Positions 34,534-46,969 of a DNA stretch of 64,000 nt are shown here, piece after piece (position 1 is the first letter of the stretch; each line of letters opens with the position of its first letter). This DNA comes from Cytospora piceicola (taxonomy: Eukaryota > Ascomycota > Sordariomycetes > Diaporthales > Cytosporaceae): contig JALQBC010000021.1 of NCBI GenBank assembly GCA_023375675.1, positions 62,001 through 126,000 of the forward strand. Direction: 5' to 3'. The notes below the pieces were generated by a model that was not told the DNA's origin, ran no database searches, and saw nothing but the letters and a program-made list of their open reading frames with translations. The position numbers were made by a program, and so were the translations under genes.

Positions 34534-37500
34534 ATGTCCGCTCAACTCCTCGCGACGGAGCTCCACAACCTCATAACAGAGAGCAAGCGCAAGCACCAAG
34601 ATCTTAGACAGGCAAGCATTATATTTTTATTTATGCTTTACTTTCATTTCTTTCATGCAACGTGCGCTGACTCAGTATATCCAGGCTGCCGAGAGGTCAC
34701 TCGAGGAAATCAAGAGCCTCCGCGTGAGCGAGGCTCAGTTTGGAGCAGGTGAGGAATAAACTACTCCTGTCGCCAGGCCACTACTACTTCAGGACCCAGT
34801 TCGGCTGACCAATATTTGTTGTAGAGCTCTCACAAAGAGTCAACTTCGTCAACCCCTTCATAATAGCATGCGGCACCAAGAACGCAAAGTTCACCGGCAT
34901 CGCTATTGTCTGCTTGCAACGCCTCATCGTGTCCAAGGCTCTGCCTAGATCTAAGCTCAGTCCTGTTCTCGAGGCCCTTCGTGAGGCCACGTCTGCTGGT
35001 CTTGATGTTCAGCTCAAGATCCTGCAAGCCCTTCCTTCGCTTCTGCAAAATTACTCAATCGATATTCGGGACGATCTGCTGGTGACGGCATTGAATATCT
35101 GCTTCATCCTACAGTCCAGCAAGAATGCTATCGTCAACAATACGTCAGCTGCGACTCTGCAGCAGTTGATTGTTTCCGTATTCGAGAAGGTTGTGGCGGA
35201 GGACAAGTCATCTTATGAGAATACCGTCGGAGAAGCGCCGGTTGACGATGGGGTCGTGCAACTCAAGGCTGCGGCACTTGATGCCTACCGTATCTTCAAC
35301 GACCTCTGCCTTCTAACACAGTCGCAGCGTCCCGAATATCTGAGGTTCTCCGGCCTGCAGCAAACGTTTGGACTCGAGCTGATAGAATCCGCCCTGACCA
35401 ACCATGCTGCCGTATTTGCCAGTCATCCGGAGCAGGTCTATATCCTACGCACCAAAGTGATGCCATTCATCATCCAGGCTTTATCCGGGAGGCCACACTT
35501 TGCCGCCTCTGTCAGGCTATTCCGAATTCTATACACTCTTCTGAAGAGGCATCTCACACTGATACCCAAGGAAAGCGGGGAGGCTTTGGATATTCTCACC
35601 CACATTCTGGACCAAGACACGACAATCTGGAAGAGGTCACTATGCATGGAAGTTTTCAGGGGTATTTTCGCCGAGCCCACGCTCATTCGACGTATATTCC
35701 GGATGTTTGATGCCAAAGAAGGCGAGAAAGATGTTCTGAAGAACCTGGTGGCGACTTTTGTCCGTGTAAGCACCGAGAAGCCAGTTGTAATCGGGCTTGG
35801 GCATCAGTCGACAATCCCTGTCGCCAACCCATATTCCACGTCCGCCGACCAGGCCGTGCTTGATGCAAGTGGAGTGAGTGTCTCCGTCATCGCCGGCTCT
35901 GTTGGAGGTGCCCACGACACTGGAATCAGCACACAATGGAGTTCTATGCGAGTGCCCTGTATCGATCAGCTCGACAAAACCGATCCTCCTCCGATACCCG
36001 AGTCCTACGTCTATAGCCTGACGCTAGCCTGTATCACATCACTGTCTGAGGGTCTGGCAAAGTTTATACTGCCCCTGACTGTGCCAGGCGATCGTAGTAG
36101 ACGACGCAAGCCAGGATCATTCATAGAACCAAGCAGCGAGGAGCGGCCTGACAGTCCAGCATCATTGGGCCCGGCCTCCTTTGGGGCAGCCCCTATGGAC
36201 AGGTCAGCTTCTTTCAAGAAGAACCCTGTTCCCGTCAACCCTCTCTTGCTGAAAGACCACCCTTTGTACTTGGAGGTGGAGACATGTGCATTGATTATCG
36301 ACGAGTGCTGGCCAGCTATCCTCGCAACGTGCTCAACATTTCTGTACGCTGCTCTTGACTCCGAGTACTACCATGGCCTAGTCAGATCTTTTCAGCGATT
36401 TGCCCATGTCGCCGGACTGCTCCAGCTGTCGACTCCTCGAGACGCGTTTCTGACAACGCTTGGCAAGGCTGCGGTCCCTCCCAACGTCTTCACGGCGTGT
36501 CTCAATGCTGGTCAGCCCAGGCAACCAGCACCGAGCCCAGCCTCAGAGACGCCTGCAAACAGTATTCTTGAAAATGCCAGGGGCTTGCTGAGTGTAGAGA
36601 GCTTGGTAAGCCAGTCTACTGCAGAGAAGACGAGACCACAGTCTTTTGATGCCAGCTCATCAGCACTGTAAGTATTCATTGCTTGGCATAGTTTTGTCCG
36701 GTTTTCCTTCCAGTAGATGCATTCGTGACGATTTAGTCGACGCAAGGCCTTCTTTGTATCTGAATACTAATTTATTTTGGCAGAAATACCCGAAACCTCC
36801 TGTGTCTCAGGGCACTTCTTAATCTCGGCATTGCCCTCGGACCAACTCTTGCTGCCTCATGGCAGATTGTCCTGGAGAGTCTGCAACAAGCCGACTTTGT
36901 GTTGTATGCAACAGGCAAGACTGCGGGACGGACACCAATATCAGCCAAGGGGCCTGACCCAACCGCTGAAAGAGAGGCAAATGCCCTTCTTGCTAACTTC
37001 GGCTCGGAGATCAAAGCCGTGGAGACGGCGACATCAAGGCTTTTCGAGAGCACCGTTGACTTTCCTAATCATTCATTTCTAGAGGTTGTCAATGCAGTTT
37101 GCAGCCTCTTGGAAAAAAGGCCGGAGCCCGAAACGCCTCTCAATGGGCGCGACGCTCGGCCAGGAGCAATACCCGAAGACAATGCTTACAGTCTCCCATC
37201 TCCAACTTCGCAACATAGGAGGATGCCAAATATGTCCGTGGCAACCGGCCCTGTCCAAGCGGATCAATTCGCACTGGCCAAGCTGGGTGATCTTGCTAGC
37301 ATCAACTTGGAAAGGCTCCTGGGATATCCTCCCGATGTCTCTGGGTGGAAGCCTTTGGTTTCCGAGCTCATTGCAGCCCTAAGTGCAACGTCATCGTCAG
37401 CTCCAGTCAGGGCCCGGGCTGCTGAAATACTCGTCCGATTAATACTAGAAGCAGCCAATGCGATAGCGGTGCAGCCTCGAGACGTGCGTGGTACAGTACA

Positions 37501-40117
37501 ATTGCGTCTTTTTGAGGCGTTTCGGGATGCGCTGTTGCCACTGCAGTCCGGCGACCGAGAAATTTCAGTGGCAACCCATTCTACCGATGTTGAAATACAC
37601 AGGGTTGTTCTTGAGGGTCTCAAAAGCATCCTAGAAAATTGCGGCGAGAGCCTCGTCAGCGGATGGGACATCATCTTTGATATCATCGACAGCATTTTTG
37701 TCGCTGGGCTGCCGGCCTCTGATGGTAAACAGGCCAAAACAACATTGACCACGAGATCAATCAAACTTATCAAGGCATCATTTGGCTCGCTGCAACTCAT
37801 CTGTTCCGATTTCCTGTCCTCACTGCCGAATGCATGTTTCTTGCAGCTCGTCGATACCTTGTACAAATTCTGTTCACAGGATGATGACCTTAATGTCGCA
37901 CTCACGACCGTCACTTTCTTTTGGGCCATTTCGGACTTCCTATCTGAGAAGAGCAACTCAATGTCAATGACTGAGGACATGGTCGGTGGTGTCACCGACG
38001 AATTTCTGACCAGACTCGCTTCACACCCTGATGAGGAAGGCTCTAGCGCAGCGCTGTGGATGCTCTTACTCTTGCGCCTCACAGCTGTGACAGCAGACCA
38101 GCGCCTGGAGCTCCGGAATAGTGCGATACAGACACTGCTTCGCATCATACACGCTTACGGAACCAGTCTGGGACCGCAAGCTTGGTCGATATGTGTCAAG
38201 CATGTCATCTTCAACTTGCTCTCGTCGATCGAAACCAGGCTTCATGCTGTGGAAGAAGAGGGCGTCGAAGACGACATCAGATCGGAATGGAACGAGACCG
38301 CTGTGGTCATCGTTCAAGGTGTCTCGAATCTCCTTGCCAGTTATATGGATGTACTAGCGACCTTCCCGGCTTTCACGGTTTTGTGGCAAGACTTAATCAG
38401 CCATTTTGCTACGATGCTGGACTTCCTAGCTCTTGATATCAACACGGCGACATTTTCGAGCCTCAGAGGCATCTTGTCCAAATGCGAACCGGGCAGCAAG
38501 TCGAGCTTCGACAGGAAAACCATTGATCTGGCCTGGGAGTTATGGGCCCGAGGGATTCCAATGAAAGAACAAACTGACGGTCGAAAATACGAAGATAGTC
38601 AAAAATGTCTCATTTCCTGGGTCGAGGGTTTGCTCGAGCTCTATCGACTTATCCAGGCTGATCTCACGGTTGAGAGGGTCAAGAGAATGCTCAGCTTGTT
38701 GCGAGATGCCATGCAGCAAGCCAAACCGGGCTCATATGCAAGCGATATCGAATACGTGACCCCCTTGCAGGGCAGGATCTTGGATGTCTTCAAGCTTGTG
38801 CGGACCGACATACACGGCGTCCCGTCAGCCATGATCTCGCAGGTCGCCGACTTCGTCGCGCTTGCTTTCGATAAGAACAGAGCTGCCCAGCCAGCGACAT
38901 CCAAGCGCACTTACATTGCCATGTCCAAGGAGAGCATGGAAATCCTTCGGTATCACGTACTTTCGAACGCCACGGATGCAGACATATATGTGAGCGGCGC
39001 ATTCGCAAATGCCCTGACTGCTCTCTCAAGGCCGGTCATTCTCAAGTACGACTTTTCTATTGTTACCAAATCCGAGCAACCTTGGAAAAAGGCTACCACT
39101 ACAGCTTTAGCTATACTCGAGTCGACTCTGCCGCAGGTTAAGGCCGCCAAAATACCGAAAGCCACCGTCCAGCAGATCTGGGGTGTAGTTGTCAATTTGT
39201 CGAATGGAATCATAACGGCCAACTACGATAAGGCTTCTGCAAGTGCCGATGTTGCAGGCGACCAAGAATTCGATATAAACTCGTTCCGCGCTCTAAGAGA
39301 ACTCATCATTCCTTCCCTTGGCTCCGAGTCAATACCTGACACGACGCGCAGAGTGTATGCAAATGGCCTGTTCCGGACATCAATCGTTCACGCACCAGCC
39401 TCGGCCGAGGCAGAGATTATTTTCGGCAACAGCAATGAAGGGAGTGAGGAGGTGTATCAGGCTTTAGCGGCGCTGTATAGGCCTCGCAACGGACGGACAA
39501 TCGATTCAAAGCCTACTAAGCGCAATGAAATGAGCTATGTGTGTCTGGATGAGCTCTTTGATATCGTCTCGGCGCACGACCCGAGCGCTTCTGGCCCAGA
39601 AATTACACTTCAACCGCCTACGCCTCGCTTCCCACCTCCATCGGGCTCTGCATCAGGACCTCCCGACCCACTCAAATCACCCGTTCCCGACACAACCAAA
39701 GCCGGCACCTCAAAAAAACACAAACGTCGGACCGAGGGTGTGGATGAACCGGCCCATGACCTCTACGTCCGGCTTGCACGCACCGCAGCCCCTTACCTCA
39801 TTCTCCGATGTGCACTTACACTGCGTTCTTATGTGGCGGATCAGCCTCTGCGGGGCCGCATGCCGCAGCCGCTTTCACAGAGGCGGGAGCTTGAACGGAT
39901 CCTGAGGTGCTTGATTGAATTACAAAGCGACTCCCAGGCTATCCCTGGGTTCCCGCGTATACAAAGTGAGAGGGCGAGGCACCTGTATAAGTTATACCCG
40001 ATGTTGGTGAAGGCAGCGATGGTGAACCCCGGGGATAATGGTATTACCCGGTTGGTGACCACGGCGTTGGACGTTGTTGGCCAGGAGTTGGGCTTGGGGG
40101 CGGATATGGGGGCGTAG
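34534..40117 (+). CDS. MON2: MON2 homologue, Golgi/endosome trafficking scaffold
   Basis: Large armadillo-like relative of the BIG/Sec7 Arf-GEF family without a Sec7 domain; in yeast it works with Dop1 and Neo1 at the trans-Golgi and endosomes. Exons: 34534-34611, 34685-34748, 34825-36667 and 36784-40117, giving 1772 residues in one continuous frame. The N terminus carries the DCB-like region (ELSQRVNFVNPFIIACGTKN, KALPRSKLSPVL) and later blocks match MON2 order, with a disordered Pro/Ser stretch late in the protein followed by a conserved C terminus. Intron 1 (34612-34684) starts with GC (CAG/GCAAGC) and ends CCAG; the others are GT-AG. Length and order support a complete gene. Confidence 0.88.
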
Positions 40118-40758
40118 TCTGTCCTGGGCAGACTTGCGAAACTCGACGTGTCTTGATGATCGAATATGGGGGTAGATATCGGGGTATCAATGATAGCCTT
40201 CTAGATGTGCGAGATCAAACTCGGAATTGAACGCAAGGCCGCAGTATATCAACGTTCTCACCACCGTTATGATCAACCACGTGGGTATTTCCAGATCCAT
40301 GCTGCGGCGTCGTTGGCGTCAAAGTCTACTAGAGAAAATGTGAATGACGTAATTCAACTTAAAGGATGAGTAGCCAGAATGGCCTCGAAGAGTGATTCCA
40401 TTTTTGTCCTGTCGACAAGGGAATCAATGTCTTTATGGTGCAAAAGGTGCCTCGATATACATAGATACCTAGGTACAAAACCGTGCAAAAACGGTCGAGG
40501 TATAAACGTCAGGAGCAGCCCGTTAGCTGCCGTTACAATCCGTTCCGCCAAACTGGGCCCAACGGAAAGAGTGCCTCAACGTCCGACGTCAGCTCAGGCA
40601 CGGCGGGTGCGCGGCAGGCACGACGCCAGAAGGTCGTTGACGTCGATCTCAACCCGCTACTATTCGAACTTGCCCGAATTTTGGCCGATCAACAACGACA
40701 ACACACCCGAGCTTCGCGACGACAGCACGGAAGCCCAACAGATGCAGATCCGGTGACA
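40118..40758. other. Spacer between MON2 and SLP2
   Basis: Contains the palindrome TACCTAGGTA at 40466-40475. The frame of SLP2 stays open upstream of its ATG but has no other ATG, so part of this is leader sequence. Confidence 0.55.
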
Positions 40759-42136
40759 ATGTCGATGGTTTCTATGCAAAAGGGCCTTGTGCCAGCCCTG
40801 CGACAAGGCGTTGCTCACCAAACTGCCACCACACCCTCGGCTCGCGCACTCACTTCGACTGCTGCGCGCAGCCTGACCAACACCAATAAGCTCTCCAACT
40901 CGTCTTCCCGACGAAGCTTCTCTCAGTCCACGAGCCTCGGCGCTCCTAACTCCTCAATACTAGGCATATCCGGTTCCGGCGGCCCTGGCGTACCTACATC
41001 CTACTTCCAAAAACCATCCCTCCCCGCCAACACAGTCGTCCGGTTCGTCCCACAGCAGACAGCATGGCTCGTCGAGCGCATGGGAAAGTTCAACCGCATC
41101 CTCGAGCCTGGTCTGGCGATCCTGATGCCGTTTATCGACCGCATTGCCTACGTCAAGTCCCTCAAGGAGATTGCCATTGAGATTCCCAGCCAGAGCGCCA
41201 TCACGGCTGACAATGTTACGCTTGAGCTGGATGGTGTGCTCTACACCAGGGTGTTTGATGCATACAAGGCAAGGTAAGTCGCTATTTTCCGAAGAATGTT
41301 GCCTTGCCGTGTCTAGTTTTATGCTGACAATAACTCTCTACAGCTACGGAGTCGAAGACGCCGAATACGCCATTTCCCAGCTCGCCCAGACAACAATGCG
41401 AAGCGAGATCGGCCAACTGACCCTGGACCACGTCCTCAAAGAGCGCGCCGCACTCAACACCAACATCACTGTCGCCATCAATGAAGCCGCCGAGGCCTGG
41501 GGCGTAACCTGCCTGCGGTACGAGATCCGCGACATCCATGCCCCCGCCGCCGTCGTCGAGGCCATGCACAGACAAGTCACTGCCGAGCGGAGCAAGCGTG
41601 CTGAGATCTTGGAATCTGAGGGTCAGCGCCAGAGCGCTATCAACATTGCTGAGGGTAAGAAGCAAAGTGTGATACTTGCTTCTGAGGCCATGAAGTCGGA
41701 GAAGATCAACAGTGCAAGCGGTGAGAGTGAGGCTATCTTGCTGAAGGCTCGCGCTACGGCGGCGGGTATCGAGGCTGTTGCGAAGAGCATTGCCCAGGGC
41801 GAGGATGCGGCTCAAAACGCGGTTAGTCTGTCGGTTGCCGAGAAGTATGTCGAAGCCTTCGGCAAGCTGGCGAAGGAGGGCACTGCAGTGGTTGTGCCTG
41901 GTAATGTTGGAGATATTGGCGGCATGATCGCCACAGCATTGAGTGTCTACGGAAAGGTTGGCGACGCCCAGGGCAAGTCCACGGCAAAGAACTTGCTGCA
42001 GAAGGGCAAGGTTATCCAAGCTGGTGACAACGCGGCCGATATCGTCCCCGAGGACCAGGTTATGTCATCCGAAACCACCTCGGCAAGAGATAGCATCGTC
42101 GCCGACTTCGACAAGGCTGCCGCTGCAAGGGGATAG
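40759..42136 (+). CDS. Mitochondrial stomatin-like protein 2 (SPFH/band 7)
   Basis: Inner-membrane scaffold of the prohibitin/stomatin (SPFH) superfamily, thought to organise cardiolipin-rich domains and protease complexes. Exons 40759-41273 and 41344-42136 give 435 residues. The N terminus is Arg/Ser-rich and free of acidic residues (SRRSFSQSTS), a good mitochondrial targeting sequence. The SPFH core follows: VRFVPQQTAWLVERMGKF, ILMPFIDRIAYVKSLKE, ADNVTLELDGVLYTRVFD, and after the intron YGVEDAEYAISQLAQTTMRS. A long Ala/Glu/Lys helix (QRQSAINIAEGKKQ) provides oligomerisation. The first in-frame ATG was taken. Close to human STOML2 in order and size. Confidence 0.92.
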
Positions 42137-42819
42137 GAGGCCAAGAAATCGCACGTGAGGAACGGTCAGAACGCCGTCGAGACTGAGGAACGTCAACTAT
42201 CGGGAGGGTTTCCGTGTGAGAGGTGTCCTCCGTAAGCAGGCGATCCCTTTGTACAACATAAGTTCGGGAAAGCGAGATTGAGAGAAAAAGTGACGGCATT
42301 GTTATAGCGAATAGGAAAAGCACCGGTGGTGAAGTATTGTGTACACTTAGCGAGAGAGGCATCACGGCTTATTACCCATGACAGAGGGCCCCTGAAGGGT
42401 ACTTGCAATTCCACACTACATGATACCAAATCTTGACATGGCATTGTGCAGAACTGGAGTACGTCATGTGCTTGATAGGCCATTTACTTCTGCGCGGCCT
42501 TGTAGTTGCGGATGTACAGCACTGGGTCTTGTGTATCAAAAGATTGGTGCTCAGCCATCTGGGCCTTCAAGGTTCAGCCATACCGGGCAGCTTGATAACT
42601 TGATCTGTCCTTTCCACCAACCGCACTCATACCCGCGAACAACATTCACACAAGAAAACGGCTGAGCTCAGATAGATCCTCTACGATAGCGTGTGTTTTA
42701 TTTTTCGTGTAGAAAGTCAAATCTCTGGAGCCCTGGAACCCTCCGCCCCGCGGTGCCCACCACCCAACGCCCAATCCCCCAAAGGGAAAGAAATCCAGCC
42801 CACCTCCCCCCCCCCCATC
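42137..42819. other. Convergent spacer SLP2/secreted protein
   Basis: 3' flanks of two convergent genes, with an 11-C run (42806-42816) almost touching the secreted-protein stop. No further gene seen. Confidence 0.55.
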
Positions 42820-43401
42820 CTAATCACAGGGAGCGTTAGGGCCCTCGATCCACCAAGTGTGATCAACCGTGGTACCTTTGTACGTGCACGACATTACCCC
42901 CGTCGCCGCCATCATCTTCTGTCCCTTGCACTCCTGGGCGATTCCTGACGTTTCTATGGCAGATGTCACAATGTCGATCATGTCCTCAGTGCCAATGGAA
43001 AACTGATACGAATGGTCCTCCTTGTGCTCGATGTGGAAAGTACAAGTCCCGTGGCTCGCGATGACGAGGGTCCCCTTCTGCACCATGCCCCGGAATCCGC
43101 CACCGTTCAGTCCCTTGATGTCGGCAACGAGTGCGCTGCAGTCATTCACCAGGCTCGCGTCTCCGATGTTGCAATGGGCGTGGGTAAGACTGGTGAAATT
43201 GCTAGGGCCGCACATGTCAGAGGGCTCGTCCTTTCCGTAGAAATCGCTGGACGTACAGGAGGTGTCGCGATGGGTGATTCTGGGAGAGATAACCGGGGTG
43301 TCATCCTCGTGAGTATCCGTGTTGTGGTTCCGGATGTGGTCTGCTGTGGAAGCTGCCGAGTATGTCGCCAGTAGGCCAAGGAGTATCGGTATAATTTGCA
43401 T
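42820..43401 (-). CDS. Secreted cysteine-rich protein, Hce2/Ecp2-like
   Basis: Single-exon gene, 193 residues. The first 17 to 19 residues (MQIIPILLGLLATYSAAS) are a clear signal peptide. The mature part has eight cysteines, suggesting four disulphides, and one N-glycosylation site (NFTS). The spacing and order of blocks, CGPSNFTSL, NDCSALVADI, a GTCTFHI strand, then IGTEDMIDIVTSAIE and a VMSCTYKG end, resemble the Hce2 domain of the Ecp2 effector family, secreted fungal proteins linked to host interaction or antagonism. I infer extracellular action; any activity on plants or microbes is not shown by sequence. An annotation as plain hypothetical secreted protein would be the cautious alternative. 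Confidence 0.7.
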   Translation of the reverse strand: MQIIPILLGLLATYSAASTADHIRNHNTDTHEDDTPVISPRITHRDTSCTSSDFYGKDEPSDMCGPSNFTSLTHAHCNIGDASLVNDCSALVADIKGLNGGGFRGMVQKGTLVIASHGTCTFHIEHKEDHSYQFSIGTEDMIDIVTSAIETSGIAQECKGQKMMAATGVMSCTYKGTTVDHTWWIEGPNAPCD

Positions 43402-45082
43402 AGTGAGGGTGATATAGGTTGAGTACTCAAAGCCCAGGTTGACTCCACTTGATTAGCGGATTGTCAGTCTTCTGTCAAGGTTGTGGCGGACCAAAGAAGT
43501 CGAGGGTCGCTTGCGAAGGTTTGGGATCGTATATCGACAGAGCATCAGGGGGCTGCTGGCCGTTTGGAGACGGTCCATGGTTCTGGAGGCAGCCAGATTT
43601 ATCTGCATTTTCTTTTATTCTTCTGAAAATGACCTGAGTCCCTGTCAGAAGGCTTAGATGTGATGGCTCGATCAGACCACCGTACAGACTCGCCTGTCAC
43701 TCCAGGGCTGTCAAATGGACACCGATACCTAAACTTGTGTGGGATACATCATTGAAATTTCTTTCTGATACATTGAATCCTATGGAGATTATTCATTTCG
43801 ATGCCGTATGACAAATATATACTACCAGATGGTTGCATTTCAGGCTCTGTTGATGAATGTTTCTCTCCGTTCCAAGGTTACATGAACTCTGTTATCCCAA
43901 ATATATATAAAATAACAATTGGTTCTATAGACCAGTGGAAACCATCTTGAGGGATACTATAAATCTACCGTTGCCATAAGTGCAGCGAATGCTAGCTTTT
44001 ATAATTGTCTGGAGTTGGTGGAGTATCTCGCCGCTACAAAAGAATTCACCAGCTGGCTAGCTCAACTTGTTTTCTTCCATATGGGTCACTTTACTTTCTA
44101 AGTTTCTCTGACGGGTCTCAACCTCTGAATGTTAGTCCATCAGTCCATGAATTCTGGTTTCCGGTAGTATAACTGATATATAAAATATGGGTCATATTGG
44201 GGTAATCTGGTCCTCATCGTATCAACGGGTGAAGAATCAAATGTCTCAAGTGCTTGACAGGTAGTGGATGACGCTTTGAATTCGGGAACTCAACAGCATT
44301 TTAATGAATCTTTGCGAGATTGGTTCTCTAGGGAGCCTCCACATATTCAGTCATAGGGCAATCAGTATAGTCTATAGGTCACTCTGAGCTCCCAGAGCTG
44401 AAGTGAGCACCAGCAGATGGGCAGCACCAGGTATAGCCTATGTACCTCAGGAACTTCTAGGCAGTGAAGTCAGGGCGCAATAAATATGGGAGGGGGTAGT
44501 AGAATTTTCAAGCACTTAACTCGACGAGGCTCTACTTCCTTCCCTTCCTTCCTACACCAAAACTGCCTCGACGCTGTCTTTCTCGACTTTCTTAGCCCCC
44601 CAGCCACCTTTGACGCTCCCGCCAAGTCAATTGTTCTCAATGAGCCTGGGAATGACATTGTCGTTCTAGGACATCACAAGGTTCCATCATGTCTTTTAAT
44701 AGGTCAGTGGAACACCTCCGACAGGAGCCTTGATGCATCGCTGACACCTGGGCACCCACAAACCCACGCCCTCTGAGTTTAGCTCTGCTGAGAGCGACAC
44801 CAGATAAGTGTCTCGGCGGATGATAAAGCCCTGACTGCAAGGAATGACGGCGGCCTCACGGTTTTACAACTTGAGCCCCAGCTTCTCTCTGCCTCAATTC
44901 CCTTGACCGATTTCCCCCACCATGTCTTCAGCCAGCCACTGACAGGTCTTTGAACTTCCAGCTGGAATAAAGCAACATCGCCACCTTACACGCCCAATTG
45001 TAGGAAAACCGCATCGGACAAGTAAGATAGTGAATGAATCCCAGAAATTCATTGCAATTCTTGCTGACTTTCATCTTTCAGC
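43402..45082. other. Gene-free spacer, A+T-rich core
   Basis: Divergent region between the secreted-protein gene and the UAG-interrupted gene. The part from about 43740 to 44220 is A+T-rich with only tiny frames. A small frame at 44486-44776 has no recognisable feature. A probable leader intron of the next gene lies at 45022-45081. Confidence 0.55.
45022..45081 (+). other. Probable 5' leader intron of the UAG-interrupted gene
   Basis: GTAAGA donor, TTGCTGAC branch site and TTTCAG acceptor delimit a 60-nt intron that ends one base before the ATG at 45083. Inferred from signals only. Confidence 0.5.
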
Positions 45083-46135
45083 ATGGCCCCAGAGACCCCG
45101 AACACGGTGCGCCGCGGCGCTCGCGCCCCAATCGTCAAGAATAACGCGAAGGCTAGGGCCGGCGCGTCCCCAGCCTCTTCTCTGCGAAACTCCAAGAGAG
45201 GCCCCAACCCCGATTCCCACGATTCCACTATTCAGATGCTCCTGAAGCTTCCCGGTTTCGCTTTCAACGACACGGCTTGGGTCTTCCCCTACCTCCAGAA
45301 GGACCTTGCGATCCTGGTGGGCGCGTCGTACGAGCTTGAGGGACACAGGAAGCCGCTTCCAGCCAAGAGCCAGAAGGTTGTGGCCCACCGCGTTGCCGAT
45401 GTCATCGAGGCTTGCATTGACGAATGGCTCGACAACTGGCAGGATGGTCCTCTGCGCTCCGCATTCTGGGACGCCGCGACCGATCGCCTGCGCTGCAAGC
45501 TCCAGTACTGGTCGCGCCTCGCGCCCACCCCAGCGCAGGTCTTCAAGATCTGCATGCGTTACAGCGCTGCCTGGGACCCCAATGGCCGCGGCTGCACCAA
45601 GGAGCAGGACCTCTGGGGCTTCAAGCTGGGCGACCTGACCTGGGGCCCTGTGAAGGCCGAGATCGATCCCGACCTGTTTGCGAAACCTTGGGATTACCAG
45701 CGCGCCTAGAATGCGGCCCGTGATTTCTTCGAAGACGTCAACGACACCGTGAACGACTACGGCCCCATCCAGGCTCCCTTTGGAATGAAGGCCACCGCCG
45801 CTGGCACCAACAGCCGCATTCGCATCGCAGCTGGTGAGCCCATTCGTGCTATCAGCGAGGATGCTTCTGAGAACGGCGGGCGATCCAAGGGCACCGCGGG
45901 CCGCGATTCTGTCGTGGCAAGTGAGGACGGAGCAGGCAGCACTGTTACTGTCTACGGTCCCCGATGCGGCGAGAAGGTCAAGGTTACTATCGATATATTC
46001 GATACCGAGCGCCTGCTCATCACCTTCCACAACCTCGACCTAAAGGGCAAATCCAAGGCTAAGAACGATGGAGACGCGAAGATGCAGGAAGCGAAACAGG
46101 ACGATGAGGCCTGCCAGATGGATTTCGACGGTTGA
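45083..46135 (+). CDS. Unknown protein gene interrupted by an in-frame UAG
   Basis: I do not recognise the family. Codons 1-208 end at TAG (45707-45709) and the same frame continues open for another 141 codons to TGA at 46133-46135. Both halves show the same coding style (strong G/C third positions), and the sequence runs on smoothly, PWDYQRA before the stop and NAARDFFEDVND after it. The first half has a basic, Ala/Pro-rich N terminus and a compact region rich in Trp (about 50-205, with DTAWVFPYLQKDL and LDLW-like blocks); the second ends in an acidic tail. Options: a 208-residue protein, a recent nonsense mutation, an alternative 60-nt intron ending at this TAG, or recoding of UAG to Trp by A-to-I editing. 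See findings. Confidence 0.6.
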
Positions 46136-46969
46136 TCAGGGGGGCAGGGAAGGGGTCTACTGTTTACAAAAGAAAAAGGATTAGCTCCTTTGATGAAGCT
46201 TTGTAGATAGGACAGGATACTGCAATACAAAACAAGATATCAAGGACTACTGCTATGCTTTCACCAGGCACGCCTTGGGGTCAGTCGACCAAATGATGAT
46301 TGCTGCATCGTCTGCTACACTTATATCTGATGCCCGGGTACAGCCCTCCAGATAGGTTGCCCAGGTGAGAGCTACCCTGTGACAAAGGTGAGGAGGACAT
46401 ATTCCAAGGTTGCCTGCCCTTCTATGGCAACTACCAAGGTACCCCCGACAGGCTGCCCTTCCAAGTTGTTACCCACCCAGTATAGAATCTCTGTCAGTTG
46501 AATGAAGCTTGTACCTCCTAACATTGGTGTATTGATCCAGGCCAAGCAGGGTCACCTGATTATTTGACAGGTACACAGGTACCTACACAGGTACCTACCT
46601 CCCAGGTATGTATTTATGCCCATCCCACATCGCACCTTCCTGCTCTCAACTGTTCTTCCTCCCCACCACGGTCTTCGATCTGCACCTGCAACCTCTCATT
46701 CAGGCAGCAGTAGACGGCTTTCAAGTTTGTTTTGATCCTTCACCATCTATCTCGACGCGCTGTATGCACAGAGCATTGTTGTCAGCTACTTGGTAAGTCC
46801 ATCGCAATTCCCACTTTGCGTTTAGCTATACTGGAGATATACATGCATTGTTTTATTTCATCGTACAAAGTCATCGTACCTGTCCCATCACCTACCTCAA
46901 ATGCATCTGCTTCATACAATCCAGCTATCCAGCCCAACTGAAAGCTAACCAGGTCGAACAGCGTTCGCG
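46136..46969. other. Spacer with leader of the BTB gene
   Basis: Includes a GGTACCTACAC-type tandem stretch (about 46570-46610) and a probable leader intron 46793-46961 (GTAAGT donor, GCTAACC branch, ACAG acceptor) just before the BTB gene start. Confidence 0.5.

Noticed and set aside
37264..38148. 294-codon minus-strand frame
   Set aside because: Antisense to a conserved MON2 exon, Ser/Arg-rich shadow composition.
41282..42019. 245-codon minus-strand frame
   Set aside because: Lies antisense inside the SPFH protein exon; composition is a shadow of that gene.
45071..46030. 319-codon open frame antisense to the UAG-interrupted gene
   Set aside because: Antisense frames stay open because of strong GC third-position bias in the sense gene; it has no recognisable domain and overlaps a better-supported coding strand.
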